NCBI RefSeq assembly: GCF_000149955.1
Contig: NC_030993.1
Location: 2,178,237 to 2,242,236, forward strand
Direction: 5' to 3'
DNA: 64,000 nt
Source of the DNA: Fusarium oxysporum f. sp. lycopersici 4287
Lineage: Eukaryota > Ascomycota > Sordariomycetes > Hypocreales > Nectriaceae
Position numbers and translations under genes: made by a program. A model generated the notes under the pieces. It was not told the origin of the DNA and did not search any database. It saw only the letters and a program-made list of their open reading frames with translations. Shown here piece after piece: positions 49,409 to 61,267 of the stretch (its first letter is position 1; every line of letters starts with the position of its first letter).

Positions 49409-51675
49409 ATGACTGACTGGACAACGGGCATAATGCCGCTGCACCAGGTGCACAAGCCTCCTTTCACTATCGAGGCTCCTGGCTACGAGAAGGTCCCTGG
49501 CGAAACCATTCCTCGACGTCACCCCAAGGCCAAGGACGGCCTCATCAACTATCCTGCTCCCGATGCCAGGACCGTCTTCCAGGTCGTTGAGCGCAGCGCT
49601 CGACTCTACCCCAAACCATCATGCTGTCGGTGCCCGCAAGCTCATCAACATGCACACTGGAGAAGAAGAAGATCAAGAAGAACGTCGATGGCGAGATCCA
49701 GGAAGTCGAGAAGGAGTGGTCCTACTTCGAGTTGACTGGCTTCGAATACTTGACTTACCAACAGTACCTCCAGCGCGTTCTGCAGATCGGCTCCGGTCTA
49801 CGGAAGCTGGGCTTGACCAGTGACGACAAGCTTCATATTTTCGGTACCACCAGGTATGTACAACATTGACTGGTCCTGTATCCAAGCACTGGTTTCTGAC
49901 TCCACGGCGTGTAGCATCGGTTGGATCTCTACTTCCCACGCAGCTGCCTCACAGTCCATCTCAATTGTCACCGCCTACGATACACTTGGTCCCAGTGGTG
50001 TTGAGCACTCTCTCGTTCAGACCGAATGTAGCGCCATGTACGTCGATTCGCAACTCCTCAAGACTGCTTCAGAGCCTATCAAGAAGTCGTCCGTCAAAAC
50101 CGTCATCGTCAACGACCGAACGATCTTTGCCAAGGGTGGTGAGCTCGAGGCCTTCAGGGCCGATCATCCTGATCTGAAGATCGTCACTCTCGAGGAACTT
50201 CGCCAGCTCGGTGAAGATAATCCCGTTGAGCCAAACCCGGCTAAGCCATCCGACCTTTACTGTATCATGTACACTTCTGGTTCCACTGGTCTGCCCAAGG
50301 GTGCTTGCATCACCCACGAAGCTCTTATTGCTGGAGGTGAGTTGATTTGTACCATCTTGCGCCCTCTTACTAATTCGTTCCTTCTTAGTCACCAGTTTGT
50401 ACACCTGTGTCGAAGAATGCGTTAGCGATAAGGAATGTATTCTTGCCTACTTACCCCTCGCTCATATTTTCGAAATGGCCCTCGAAAACCTCGTTATGTA
50501 CATTGGAGGAACTCTTGGATACGGAAACCCGCGAACGCTTTCCGATGCATCAATGAAGAATTGCGCTGGTGATATGCGCGAGTTCAAGCCCACTGTCATG
50601 GTTGGCGTTCCCCAAATTTGGGAGACTGTGAGGAAGGGTATCACAGCCAAGCTCGAGGCTGCCAGTCCTCTCCTCAAGAACCTCTTCTGGGGCGCCTACA
50701 ACTGGAAGGCGTTCGCTTCTAAGAACAAGCTGCCTCTGGCGAGCTTGTTTGACAGCATCGTGTTTGGCAAAGTCCGTGAACTGACGGGTGGTCGTATGCG
50801 CTTCACTATGAATGGCGCCAGTGGTATTTCCGATGGTACAAAGAACTTCATTTCGTTGGTCGTTGCTCCCATGTTGGCTGGTTATGGCCTCACTGAGACC
50901 TGCGCCAATGGCTCTCTAGGCTGTCCACTTGAGTTCTCCCCCGATGCCATTGGTCCTACCCCTTGCGCTTGCGAAGTCAAGCTTGTTGCACTTCCTGAGC
51001 TGGGCTACTCAACTGAAGCCAAGGTTCCACAAGGTGAGATTTGGATCAAGGGTTTGCCAGTTATGACTAAATACTGGAACAACCCCGAGGAGACAGAAAA
51101 GGCCCTTACTCCTGACGGCTGGTTCAAGACTGGTGATATCGGAGAATTCAATGCTCAGGGTCACCTTCGAGTCTTTGACCGCGTCAAGAATCTCGTCAAG
51201 ATGCAGGGCGGTGAATACATCGCCCTTGAGAAACTCGAGTCTGTGTACCGTGGTGTCCAGTCGGTGGCCAACGTTATGGTCCACGCCGATCCCGAGCACT
51301 CACGCCCTATTGCCGTTATCATGCCGAACGAGAAAGTCTTGCACGAGAAGGCCAAGGAGCTGGGTGTTGATGAGCACAACCTCCATACCGTCCACACCAA
51401 CCCCAAGATGGTCAGCTTTGTTCTTAAGGATCTCCAAGGTGCTGCGAAACGTGCTGGTTTGAGCAGTATTGAGATCGTCACTGGCGTTTTGATCACCGAC
51501 GAAGAGTGGACATCGGATAATGTAAGGACAATCCCAATCGCTGGCTGGCTAGAAGTTTTACTAATGTGTTTGCTCCCAGGGACTCCTCACCGCTACTCAG
51601 AAGCTGAACCGACGCAAGATCACCGAACACTTCAAGAAGGATATCGCTGCCACCCTCAAGAGCACCGGCTCGTGA
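49409..51675 (+). CDS. Long-chain acyl-CoA synthetase (Faa1/Faa4 type), with two apparent +1 frameshifts
   Basis: Exons 49409-49853, 49915-50336, 50389-51521 and 51580-51675. Motifs are the AMP-binding P-loop YTSGSTGLPKG, the linker YGLTETCANGS and GWFKTGDIGEF; it activates long-chain fatty acids to CoA esters at ER or lipid-droplet membranes. The C-terminus lacks a peroxisomal SKL-like signal. The exon sum (2096 nt) is not a multiple of three. Within exon 1 the family sequence changes frame twice: after SARLYP around 49609-49615 (one extra C or A) and after LINMHT at 49659-49660 (one extra G). Discounting both gives 697 residues, normal for the family. Both lie next to short homopolymers, so assembly error is likely; otherwise the allele is broken early. 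Downstream frame, splice sites and motifs are intact. Confidence 0.88.
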
Positions 51676-52674
51676 TTAACGATTGAATAGGTGAGATGAT
51701 TTAATGGTCGAACATCTGGTTTGAAAGTCGAAAGAATGGATACCAAGAGAGAAGATGGAAAGATGTGTGTATCGACTTTTGATGCGGGTTTGTTTTCAGT
51801 GTCTGTAATTACTTTTGCGGCGTTGGCTTCATGATATCTTGAAGGGAATTTTGAACGACAATGGAACTCGGCTCCGGGCCATTTTATGGTTGCTCACCAG
51901 GCCCTACTCTTTTTCGTCGGGAATGATCTGATGTGAGCTGACATGTGATTCTGTAAATCGAACTTGGCGTGTGAGAACCATTGGCTGGCAACCATGGAAA
52001 GGTGTTCAAGACGTAGAATATTGTAACTCTTTGCCTGGCCTAGTTTACATCGGTATTAATACCAGCCATCGGCCAGAAGGTACAGTAAACAGTTGGTGTC
52101 TGAGAAACGGAACCAGCTAGTTAGGTTCTAGCTCTAAGATATGGCACATGAAAATGAAGTTACTAATGGCCATTCAAGCACATAGATCAAATCATCAATC
52201 AATTGGTATATGGATATAATAAGCATTTGCTAGAAAACAGGTGCCCCTCCTTCAAGTCATGACTCTAGGTCGAGCATATTTACCAAAAAAGAGCACGCTA
52301 CCTACTCCATACAATGCCATGATAGCCAGCTAGCGAGATTTATATTCATATAAAAACGATGGGGGAACTGGAACAACAACCCATTTAGACTAGTAGCGTA
52401 GTATTGGTATAGATCAAACAGAGCTGCGCTGAAAAAAGAAGACGGGCCCTCCAGGACGTTGAAACATTCGTAGCATTTCGCGAGAGTCGGACGGATATGG
52501 GGGAGGGGGTGGAAGAGAGGTAATACAACGACGAATTCGTCCATGTCCATGGCTTCTCAGTGTTCCAGATTTCCTCTATACGCATAAAGAAAGGAACGAG
52601 GAGCCACGAGGATATATCCAACGCCCAAACCCGGCCAGAATTGTTGAGTGCAAGTAAGTGATAGGATGATAGCC
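51676..52674. other. Convergent intergenic, no gene seen
   Basis: 1.0 kb between the acyl-CoA synthetase (+) and deubiquitinase (-) stops. Only short unsupported frames. Confidence 0.6.
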
Positions 52675-55600
52675 TTATCGCATGCCCTTGCGACGGAAGA
52701 AGACTAGATATGGTACACGGTCGCGGCCAGACTTGAACACCTCCTCCTGGACATCATCGCGGTCTCCACTGCCAATGCGAACCTTTGTCACGCGCGAATC
52801 GTTGCAGCAGAACCAAGCGTAAGGGTCATGAGATGTAGAGTCCCGCACATACGCCAAGTAATGTCCGTTATCAGTACGACTGCCTGTATGAACAATTACA
52901 GCATAAGCCTCGTAGCGGAACGGCCCTGTGAATGCAGGGTCCATGGGATCGAATCCAGATGAAGACTCGCGAGAGCCAGGAGGGAGGAAGTAGCGTGTGA
53001 AGTCGGTGTCGTTGAAATCCCACGTGATGGGTGCCGTTGATTTGCGTAAATCCGAGGAATCATGTTGGTAGTGGAAGCGCCGGAAGACGACACAGAGCAA
53101 GGATGGAAAGCGAGCAAAGGAGAGACTCTGTTGAGCCCGAGTAGGGTGGCGGCAGTGGTCGCAATGGAAATCGTTAATGATGTTCCCTGATGTATACTGG
53201 TCGAGAACCTGCTCGAGAGTCATGCCACGCCCCATTCCCACTGTGACAGGAACAACATCAATAGGGTTGAACTGATAAGTACGGGTGTGGCATTCGAAGC
53301 ACTCGACGGTTGATAGCTCGAGACCGCGCCAGTAGCGGTCGACAATAGAACGATTGTATTCGAGGTGATTTTGCCAGTACTGGACGGCAGCCTTCACAAG
53401 AGACTGGTGCTTAGTATCTGGCTGGGCAGCAGTGCCCTTTCGATCTCGGCGTGTATTAGTCTCGTCGTGCAGGTGAGTGATCACGAAAGACATGAACTCC
53501 TGGGCATCTTGCTGCTGACTCCCACCAAACTGCTCGATGCTTCGGCTTTGGGTACAAACGTGATGCGAGTAGTTCTATAGTTCTGTTAGCTTGGTTCTTC
53601 TTGTCTGAAAGTTTGTGATTAACTTACCATGAGCGTCTGGGCCATCATGACCTGAAATTTGCCTGAACTCATCCAGTGGAACAGGTTTGAGATAATACGA
53701 ATCATGAGCTGCGGCTGCTCAATCTTCTCATCATCTTTCATTGGCGCCTTGTATTTGCTGACCCATTCCGAGTTTGCCAGTTCTCTTCCAAACTCAGGTG
53801 AAGCGAGCAGGCTCTGCAGTGTGCTGTTGGCATAGCACCAGTTGTTGGGATTGTTGAGCCCAGTGTAGAATTTGGCCGAATCCCCTGTGGACTGGTGCTC
53901 CACGGCCTTCATAGTTGGCGCTCTTGAAGGACGAGCCGGAACGAGTGCGTTATTGTTGCCATAAAGCTCGTTCTCGTCCCTCCCTTCGGTGAGGCCGCTG
54001 TAGCTTCGTCGCGGTAAAGCGGGAGCTGGTCTTGTGGGTGGTGAGGGCAAGTCTGTGTAGAGGTCAACCTTGTGAGATAGCCCGTAAACGGGGCGATTCC
54101 GGGGCTTCTCTTCCGGAGAAGTCATAGACTCTTGTTCCAAAGACACTGGCGGGAATCTTCGAAGGAAGTCTTCTGTAGTACGTGTGAAGTTGGGTGATGA
54201 TGCTGTCTGCATATCGTCGTCGTTTTTGAGTGTCTCTTGCCACACCTTGACTTCGTCAGGCTTGAGAGGCTTGGCGATATATTTTGACCTCCGTCGCTCG
54301 ATAGCTGATAACCGGCTTCGATTGCGCTCCAAGTGCACAGTTTTGTTCGTTGTTGAAGTAGTCGAGCCCAGAGATGCCGGCCCCATCAAGTCAACCCAAG
54401 CATCAAGACCTCCCTTAAGAATCTTGGGCGTGTTTTTGAGCTCCTTCATAAAATTGAAGTGAACTAAAGCTCGATGGAGTGATATAATTACCAAGTCGTC
54501 AGAATTCCGTGGGTGTTCGGGAATTTCTTCAGAGTCTTGATCATAGAAGACCACCAGGTCGTAGGTATGCCGTTGTTCGAAAAGCGATTGTTCCTGGTTA
54601 GGGGAGAGAATCAAGCTCTCAGAAATCTCATCTGCAGAGAGGTTATCCCTGAGCAGGATGCTAGGCTCAATACAAATTGTTGACGACGACATGATATGGC
54701 CTTCGTTAAAATCATCCCTCATGCGAATGTCTATTATCAAAATACCCCCTTTAGCTTTCATAGCTTGGTACAATTCCTCCGGAGAAATGGCATCGCCTTC
54801 TGGAATCTTTACAGAGCCATTGAGATTGCTCGGGGGAACCGGAGGAATAGAGTTGTTCGAATAGCTTTGCGTAGGAACAAAATAGTCTGTTTGTGACTGT
54901 GATGAGCCCGTGGGAGTTCCGGGTATCGAAACGGTGGAGGCTGTGCGATACATGCTACGAGGTGTGCTCGAAGGCGGTCTTGTTACTTCTCCTGAAATGC
55001 TTCCACGAGCAGGGCTGTAGATGGCATCTGGCATCTTGGGTAGAGTCGGCACACTGGTGTCAATACCAACCTTGGGCGGCCGAGGCGGGGGCATCTCTCT
55101 AGGACCCATCGGCTTTGGGAGTGTTATTTGATGTGTCTTGATGCGTGGATCTTGACCTGGTGAAGGTTGCGGGCCTCTCAGGTTGGCAAACCTGGTAGCG
55201 AGATCTTGGACGCCATTAATGGATGCTCTTTGAGCACCGGGCTTGATGGCATTCCCATGGAGAGATTGAGGTTTCGGTTGAATTGCTGGTTTTGCTCGAG
55301 CAGGAGAACCATTTGTGTCATGCCCATCAAATCGATGCTTTGAGGGTGATATGGGCCTTTCGACGGTCGATTTTGATGGCGTATGTGGCCGACTTCCTCC
55401 TTGGGACGAGTTCGGTCGAACAGTCCGTGGTTGCACACCAGATCGCTTGTTATCCGCAATAATGTCGGCCTTGATCTTGGCATATATATGGTCCTGCTGG
55501 CTGATCTTGGTGAGTAGATTGTTATGAGCTTTTACAAAATCGCCGTGGCTCGTTTTGAGATCATGATATTCGGGATGGTTGGTGATGAATTGGACGGCGA

Positions 55601-55898
55601 TTATGGATGCTCGTATATATTCGTTCAGAGCGATGGCCGGTCTGCGAAACTCCCGAGCGATCTCGGCTTGCTTAAATGATGCCTCGGCCGATTCCAGCAG
55701 TTTCCTAACAGACACGTTCCGGTCGAGGTTCCGCGCAGCGAGAACATCGTCAATGTGAGGAATTGGAGCCTTCGAAGGAGATTCGCCTCCTCGATTGCCG
55801 CCTGGTATTGAGCCATGGTTGAATGCGCCGGGGCTGCCCAAGGAGTGTGAGCCTGCGGTGGCCACACTGCTTGCGCGCGAGTGTCCTAGAGAGGCCAT
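52675..55898 (-). CDS. Ubiquitin carboxyl-terminal hydrolase with rhodanese domain (Doa4/Ubp4-like)
   Basis: Exons 55898-53628 and 53574-52675, across a 53-nt intron, give 1056 residues. Order: a USP8-dimerisation-like helical region (about 45-145), a Pro/Ser-rich linker, a rhodanese-like domain (about 370-505, with Asp where a catalytic Cys would sit in FYDQDSEE, so probably inactive), then the USP catalytic core. The Cys box is GLNNPNNWCYANSTLQSLL (Cys688), replacing the usual GN-T/S-CYMN; the His box is RTDNGHYLAYV (His995). Two CxxC-type zinc-ribbon pairs (VECFECHTRT, FHCDHCRHP) are present. Doa4-type enzymes remove ubiquitin from cargo at the endosome before it enters multivesicular bodies. 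It is divergent from VPS27, which acts at the start of the same pathway. Confidence 0.94.
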
Positions 55899-56877
55899 GA
55901 TGCCTTGCTCAGTGTTCTGAAGTCGTTATACCGGAAAGTCTTGGTCGGTAGGTTCGAGTTCGAGAATCGAAGATAATTGTAGTGTTCAAGTTGTGAAATT
56001 AGGGTTTGGCGGCGAAAGGTTGCAATGAATTATCTGTGACAACGACGACAGAGCCGCAGAGTGGCGGAGTATTGAAATATAAGGGTCAACAGCACCTCGA
56101 CCGAGTAGAGATGGCATCAATGTGCAGCATCTTAAAGGATCGCGCGAGTAAACATCACAAACAAAGGCTCCTCCCGAACAAGAACCATGGGACGCCGAAC
56201 GAGAGGGGTTGTACTGTTGGGAGAATGAACTTGGTATAAAGGATGGTTGTTCATGGGTGACTTGGATGCCATGAGGTGAGGTGTTAGTAGTCGCGGGGAA
56301 TAAGGTACCCATGAGAACATCTGGGGTACTTGATAGGCCACCTGATCAGCCGCAAGGAGTAAGTACTGTTTACCGCTCTTTCGTACCAAAGCTAAGGGAC
56401 CTTACTCTGTTCGAGGTCGCTCATGCACCTGAGCCACGTACGCCACACAGTACGTCGTCATTCTCCCACAGAACAAGAGCTTAGCGTGACCGCGTGCCAG
56501 CGCTGACGACAGTCCAGGCGTTCTACAGTGGGGTTTTAGGCTGCCTCGAAGTGCACTGCTGTGGAATCAATGCTCATCCCAGCCAATCACAGCTCTCATA
56601 ACCTTACTTAATGAGGCACCTTTCTGCGTCAGATTCTCAATCGCCGTGCCCAGACAGAGGCTGGGGTTAACGAGAGCCTAGAACATGGAAGCTTCGTAGG
56701 TACAGACTGAACCTCCATCAGACATTAACATCAACAGCAACAACTGCCTCATCGAACATCTCGACCTTGTGCGTCGCTACCTCAGAGACCTCGATACTGA
56801 TACCTCTTGTTCTGATTCACTTGGTCAACTGAGCGCAGTACCCCTCCTCTTTGCTGATCGCTGTAGCCAAAGCCAAG
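55899..56877. promoter_or_regulatory. Divergent promoter, deubiquitinase / VPS27
   Basis: A 979-nt region between the starts of two endosomal-sorting genes. A T/C-rich leader precedes the VPS27 start. No clear shared motif was identified by eye. Confidence 0.55.
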
Positions 56878-59314
56878 ATGATGAGTTGGTGGTCGTCCTC
56901 CGCCAATACGGCCCTGGACGAACAGATCGAGAAGGCCACAAGCAGTAGCCTGTATGTCGCCAGACAGCCTACGCCCTGGTAAACTCAGCTAACAATGGTT
57001 TCAGCGAAGATATTGCCCTTAACCTCGAAATCTCCGATGTCATCAGATCCAAGACGGTCGCGCCGAAAGAGGCAATGCGCTCCCTGAAGAAGCGCATCGG
57101 CAACAGAAACCCCAATACACAGTTGAGCGCTTTAAACGTATGAATCCTATCGATCTGATAACAATTACCAAAGCTGACTTATTTCAGCTTACCGATACTT
57201 GCGTTAAAAATGGCGGTTCACATTTCCTTGCAGAAGTCGCATCGCGAGAGTTTATGGATAACCTTGTTTCGCTTCTTCAGGCTGTAGGAGGCGGTGCTGT
57301 CAATTCTGACGTGAAAACCAAAATCCTTGAGCTTATACAATCTTGGGCGGGTGCTACTGAAGGTCGTTACGAGCTTTCGTACATCGGTGAGGTTTATCGG
57401 ACCCTGCAACGCGATGGATACCAGTTCCCTCCCAAGATATCCGTGGCCAGCAGCATGATTGACAGTAGCGCTGTAAGTACTACTCTCGCCATAGTTATGT
57501 AATGGAGACAACTAACGATATCATCAGCCTCCGGAATGGACCGACTCCGACGTATGCATGAGATGTCGAACACCATTTACCTTTACAAACCGAAAGCATC
57601 ATTGCCGAAACTGCGGCAACTGTTTTGACCAGCAGTGTTCGGCCAAGGTTGTCGCTCTCCCACACCTGGGAATCATGACGCCCGTACGAGTCGATGATGG
57701 CTGTTATGCGAAACTTACCAACAAGGGACATAAGATTCCCAACCCATCGCTCGATCGATCGCCGACATATCCCCATAAGACACGAAGCACATCCGCCATG
57801 CAGCCCCGAAACGCTCGAGTTGATGATGGATTTGACGAAGATCTGAAGAAGGCGTTGGCAATGAGCCTAGAAGAAGTTAAGACCCATTCTCACGGCTATG
57901 CTGGACCTGCTCAGACTTCTTATGCAACCAATGGTGACGCTTCGGCAGCCAAACAAGCAGAGGAGGACGATGCTGACCTCAAGGCCGCCATCGCTGCCTC
58001 TCTGGCTGATATGGAGGAGCAGAAGAAGAGGCATGCTGCGGCGCTCAAGGAACAGACGTCCAGCTCTATGGACGCTTCTGCTACCACCAACTTTGTTCTC
58101 CCCAAGAACGATTATGAATTGACTCCTGTGGAGGCAGAGAACATCAACTTGTTCTCAACGCTGGTGGACCGGCTTCAGACTCAGCCGCCAGGAACCATTT
58201 TGCGAGAGCCACAGATCCAGGAGCTCTATGATAGCATCGGTACATTACGGCCCAAGCTGGCAAGAACTTACGGAGAGACTATGAGCAAGCATGGTGAGTA
58301 TTCCTTCACTGCTGAAGGAATGGAGATACTAATCCAGCCTCAGATACACTTCTTGATCTTCATGCGAAACTCTCTACGGTTGTTCGATATTATGATCGTA
58401 TGCTAGAGGATCGACTTTCTAAGGCCTACAGCCAACAGAACCTTGGGGGATATAACTTACCGCCGCCACGCCAGGCTGCTGGGCCGTATCCTTCCATTCC
58501 TTCCCAGATGCCCAGCAACCCTGCTGGTGCAGAGAGCTTTTATACAGGTCAACAACGAGCCAGTTACCAGGCGCCTCAACACCAGCACTACCAACAGCCA
58601 CCACCTCATGCAACACCTCAGCCTCAATATCCTTCTTACGGATCCGCGCCGGAAGCACAGCACGGCCAATACCCTCCTCCTCAGCAGGTGCAACGGACCG
58701 ATAGTTGGCAAAACAGGGCGCCCTCAGCACCTCAAGATCCGTACCAGCAGCAGCAACAGCAGCCGCAAAAACCTAACGATCCCAACCTGCAAACACAAAA
58801 CCCACAACAGCCACAGGCTCCAAATGCCAGTGACCCCAATGCTTCATACTACTTTACACCCCAGCAGCCTCAGCAGACCCCTCTAGGACCATCTGCACCA
58901 GGATCTGCACCTGATGCTAATCAGTCACCATACCCTAACTTGCAGCAACCTTCCCAATATCCTGGGGGATCAGTGTCTGCTCCCTCGCAGCCAACTCCTG
59001 GCCAAGCGCCCGCCCAGGTTGCGCAACCAGCCCAGCCTGTACAGACACCTCAGCAGCCTGTGCAGTCCCCTCATATGCAACATGCCCAGCCGCCTCAACC
59101 ATCTCAGCCTCAGCCGCCCCAACCAACCCAGCAAGCACCTCCCCCACAGCAGCAAGCATACTGGCAGCCATCTATGCCCCAGTCACACCAACAACCGCCT
59201 GTCGCACCGCAGAACTGGGCATACGGTGGTTACACGCAAGATTCATTCCCTTCAGTACCACAACAGGAGCCCGTCAAACAGCCCGTCAAGGAGGAGGCTC
59301 TCATTGAGTTCTAG
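56878..59314 (+). CDS. VPS27: ESCRT-0 subunit Vps27 (VHS-FYVE-UIM)
   Basis: Exons 56878-56951, 57005-57137, 57188-57472, 57528-58293 and 58344-59314 give 742 residues. A VHS domain (about 10-160) is followed by a FYVE zinc finger (about 165-230) with its lipid-binding [10 protein letters not shown] motif and first Cys174/Cys177, two ubiquitin-interacting motifs ([15 protein letters not shown], about 266-281; [15 protein letters not shown], about 312-327), a helical GAT-like segment, then a long Pro/Gln-rich tail. The C-terminus EEALIEF resembles a clathrin box. Vps27 binds PtdIns3P and ubiquitinated cargo on endosomes and recruits ESCRT-I. Start choice between two adjacent ATGs (56878 or 56881) is open. 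Confidence 0.96.
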
Positions 59315-60081
59315 ATTTGGAGATGGACGGCATCATTGGTGTGTTATATCTGGTGTTTGACTACTATAGTTGGTCAGACAGTGGCGTTCATCGGGTTGTC
59401 AGTTTTAGAAGATCAGAATGGATGTACTCTCGGGCATGTGATCGGGCGTAATCATGTGTGCTGGAAGTTAGGATGCTGAAACTGTGATACCTTTACCTGC
59501 TTTGGCGCAACATGCACATATCCTCGTGAAATGGAATCCGTAAAGAGGGATAATAGGCCATCAGCATGGCTTAATTGTTTGTATAGACGCGACTAACCCA
59601 ATTATGTCCACATTGTCATCTTCTGACTCCCTTTCCTGGTGGATCAACAATTTCTGGAATCATCTGCTGTTGTAGTCAACAAGCCGAGTCGGAGTATACA
59701 AATCAAGTAATCGAAGCGAGCCAGCATCAAACATTCCGTGACGGCGGTGTAAGCTACTGCAGGTTGGAGACCAATCGGCGTTCAACGGCCGCGCACGCCG
59801 CTCACCTTGAATGGTGGGCTCCGCTGACGAAGCCGGACCCGGAGATCATGACACCGGCTTTGGCGGGGCTACCACGGGCGGAGGAGGGGCATTGAGTCAT
59901 AGCTTCTTACAAACATGATTTTATTTCCTCGTCTTGTTTTCGTACGAATCATTGTTCTGGCTTTCAAATAGAACCAATTTCTCCTTCAGTTTGCTATTAG
60001 ACATCATCTTTATCACTATCTCATCCGAGATATCATATATCACTCACTCAAATCTCACTCACTCTTTACATCAGCATCATA
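59315..60081. promoter_or_regulatory. Upstream region of phosphatase gene
   Basis: 767 nt between two plus-strand genes. A GC-rich patch (59781-59890) contains a 36-codon frame starting at 59811 with a Gly-rich product; this is a possible upstream ORF if the transcript starts early, otherwise chance. The last 150 nt are T/C/A-rich leader. Confidence 0.45.
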
Positions 60082-60879
60082 ATGGCTCCAACTATTCACC
60101 TCGTTCGTCACGCTCAAGGCTTCCACAACCTCTCGATCGAGAATGAGCAAATACAAGACCCAGATTTGACTCCCCTTGGCGAGGAGCAATGCGCTGCACT
60201 CCGCAAGGAGTTCCCTCACCATGACAAGCTTACAAAGCTTTTTGCCTCACCTATGCGCCGTACCGTGTATACCTGTCTCCACGCCTTCGGAACTGATGAG
60301 CTCAAGCCCATCGTCGCACTTCCAGTATTTCAGGAGGTCTCCGCCAACCCCTGCGATACTGGTTCGCCTGTAGCCAAGGTCCAGGCTGAGTTTGAGGGAA
60401 TCGCCGACTACTCGAACGTAGAGGAGTCGTGGACTGATAAGGGTCCTGAGAGCGAGTATGAGCCTACGCTTGAGAAGCTCACGGCGCGTGGCCTCAAGGC
60501 CAGAAAAATGTTGAGAGATCGTGTTAGTGGCGACGAGCACATTGTTGTCGTCTCCCATGGAGGATTCTTGCATTTCTTGACAGATGACTGGTACGGTGTG
60601 CCTGAAGGAAGAGGTGAGTAGTAGCCCCTGAGACGCCATGGTTTATTCGCTCTCTGACCATGACTTATAGCTACCGGTTGGTCAAACTGTGAATATCGGT
60701 CATACCAGTTTGCCGACCCTACCAGCAAAGATGATGATGCTGCACTCCTCGAGACTGAAGAGAGCTGGCAGCGACGCCAAGGAAATACAAAGCCTCCTAC
60801 TCTGACAGAGCTTCGACAGGTCAAATCTGCTGCGCAGAAACAAATGGCTCCTTACCTGAATCTTATAATGCCAAACTAG
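60082..60879 (+). CDS. Histidine-phosphatase / phosphoglycerate mutase-like protein
   Basis: Exons 60082-60613 and 60671-60879, across a 57-nt intron, give 246 residues. The N-terminus MAPTIHLVRHAQGFHN carries the phosphohistidine motif with His10 (RHAQ rather than RHGE), FASPMRRTVYTCLHAF supplies the conserved Arg, and VVVSHGGFL the second catalytic His. It belongs to the broad-specificity phosphatase branch of the superfamily (yeast Pmu1-like) rather than to glycolytic mutases; the substrate is unknown. No signal peptide, so cytosolic. The splice GGA AGA G|CT ACC is supported by continuation into WSNCEYRSYQFADP. Confidence 0.92.
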
Positions 60880-61267
60880 ATACCCGAAGACTCTGTTATG
60901 ACTGGCTGAGATAGCGCATGGAGAGATTTCCTTTCATAACACATAGCCCATCGTCAGCCGGCCTGAAGGCTAAACAAGTATAGCCTTGGTTCTCGGAAGA
61001 TTAATCTCTGGCTTCTGCATATCTAAAGGCCATTAGAGAATTTCCGGCTGCTTCAGGGTATATTGAATGTTTCTGGTGTCTGTACTCCTTCATAGAGGAT
61101 CGCTAGGGTAATTCTAGACATACGAATAGAAGACTTTAGAAGAACAATAATGAAATTAGTTCTCATGGTAAACCATTCATTTTATAGCAACGGGACGTGA
61201 CGTTGTTGTCTATATCCCACAAAATCGATAACTATCATCGTCATAGCAAACTCCGTCATATCCCACT
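60880..61267. other. Convergent intergenic, no gene seen
   Basis: 388 nt between the phosphatase stop and the end of the interrupted minus-strand frame. Nothing else seen. Confidence 0.55.
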
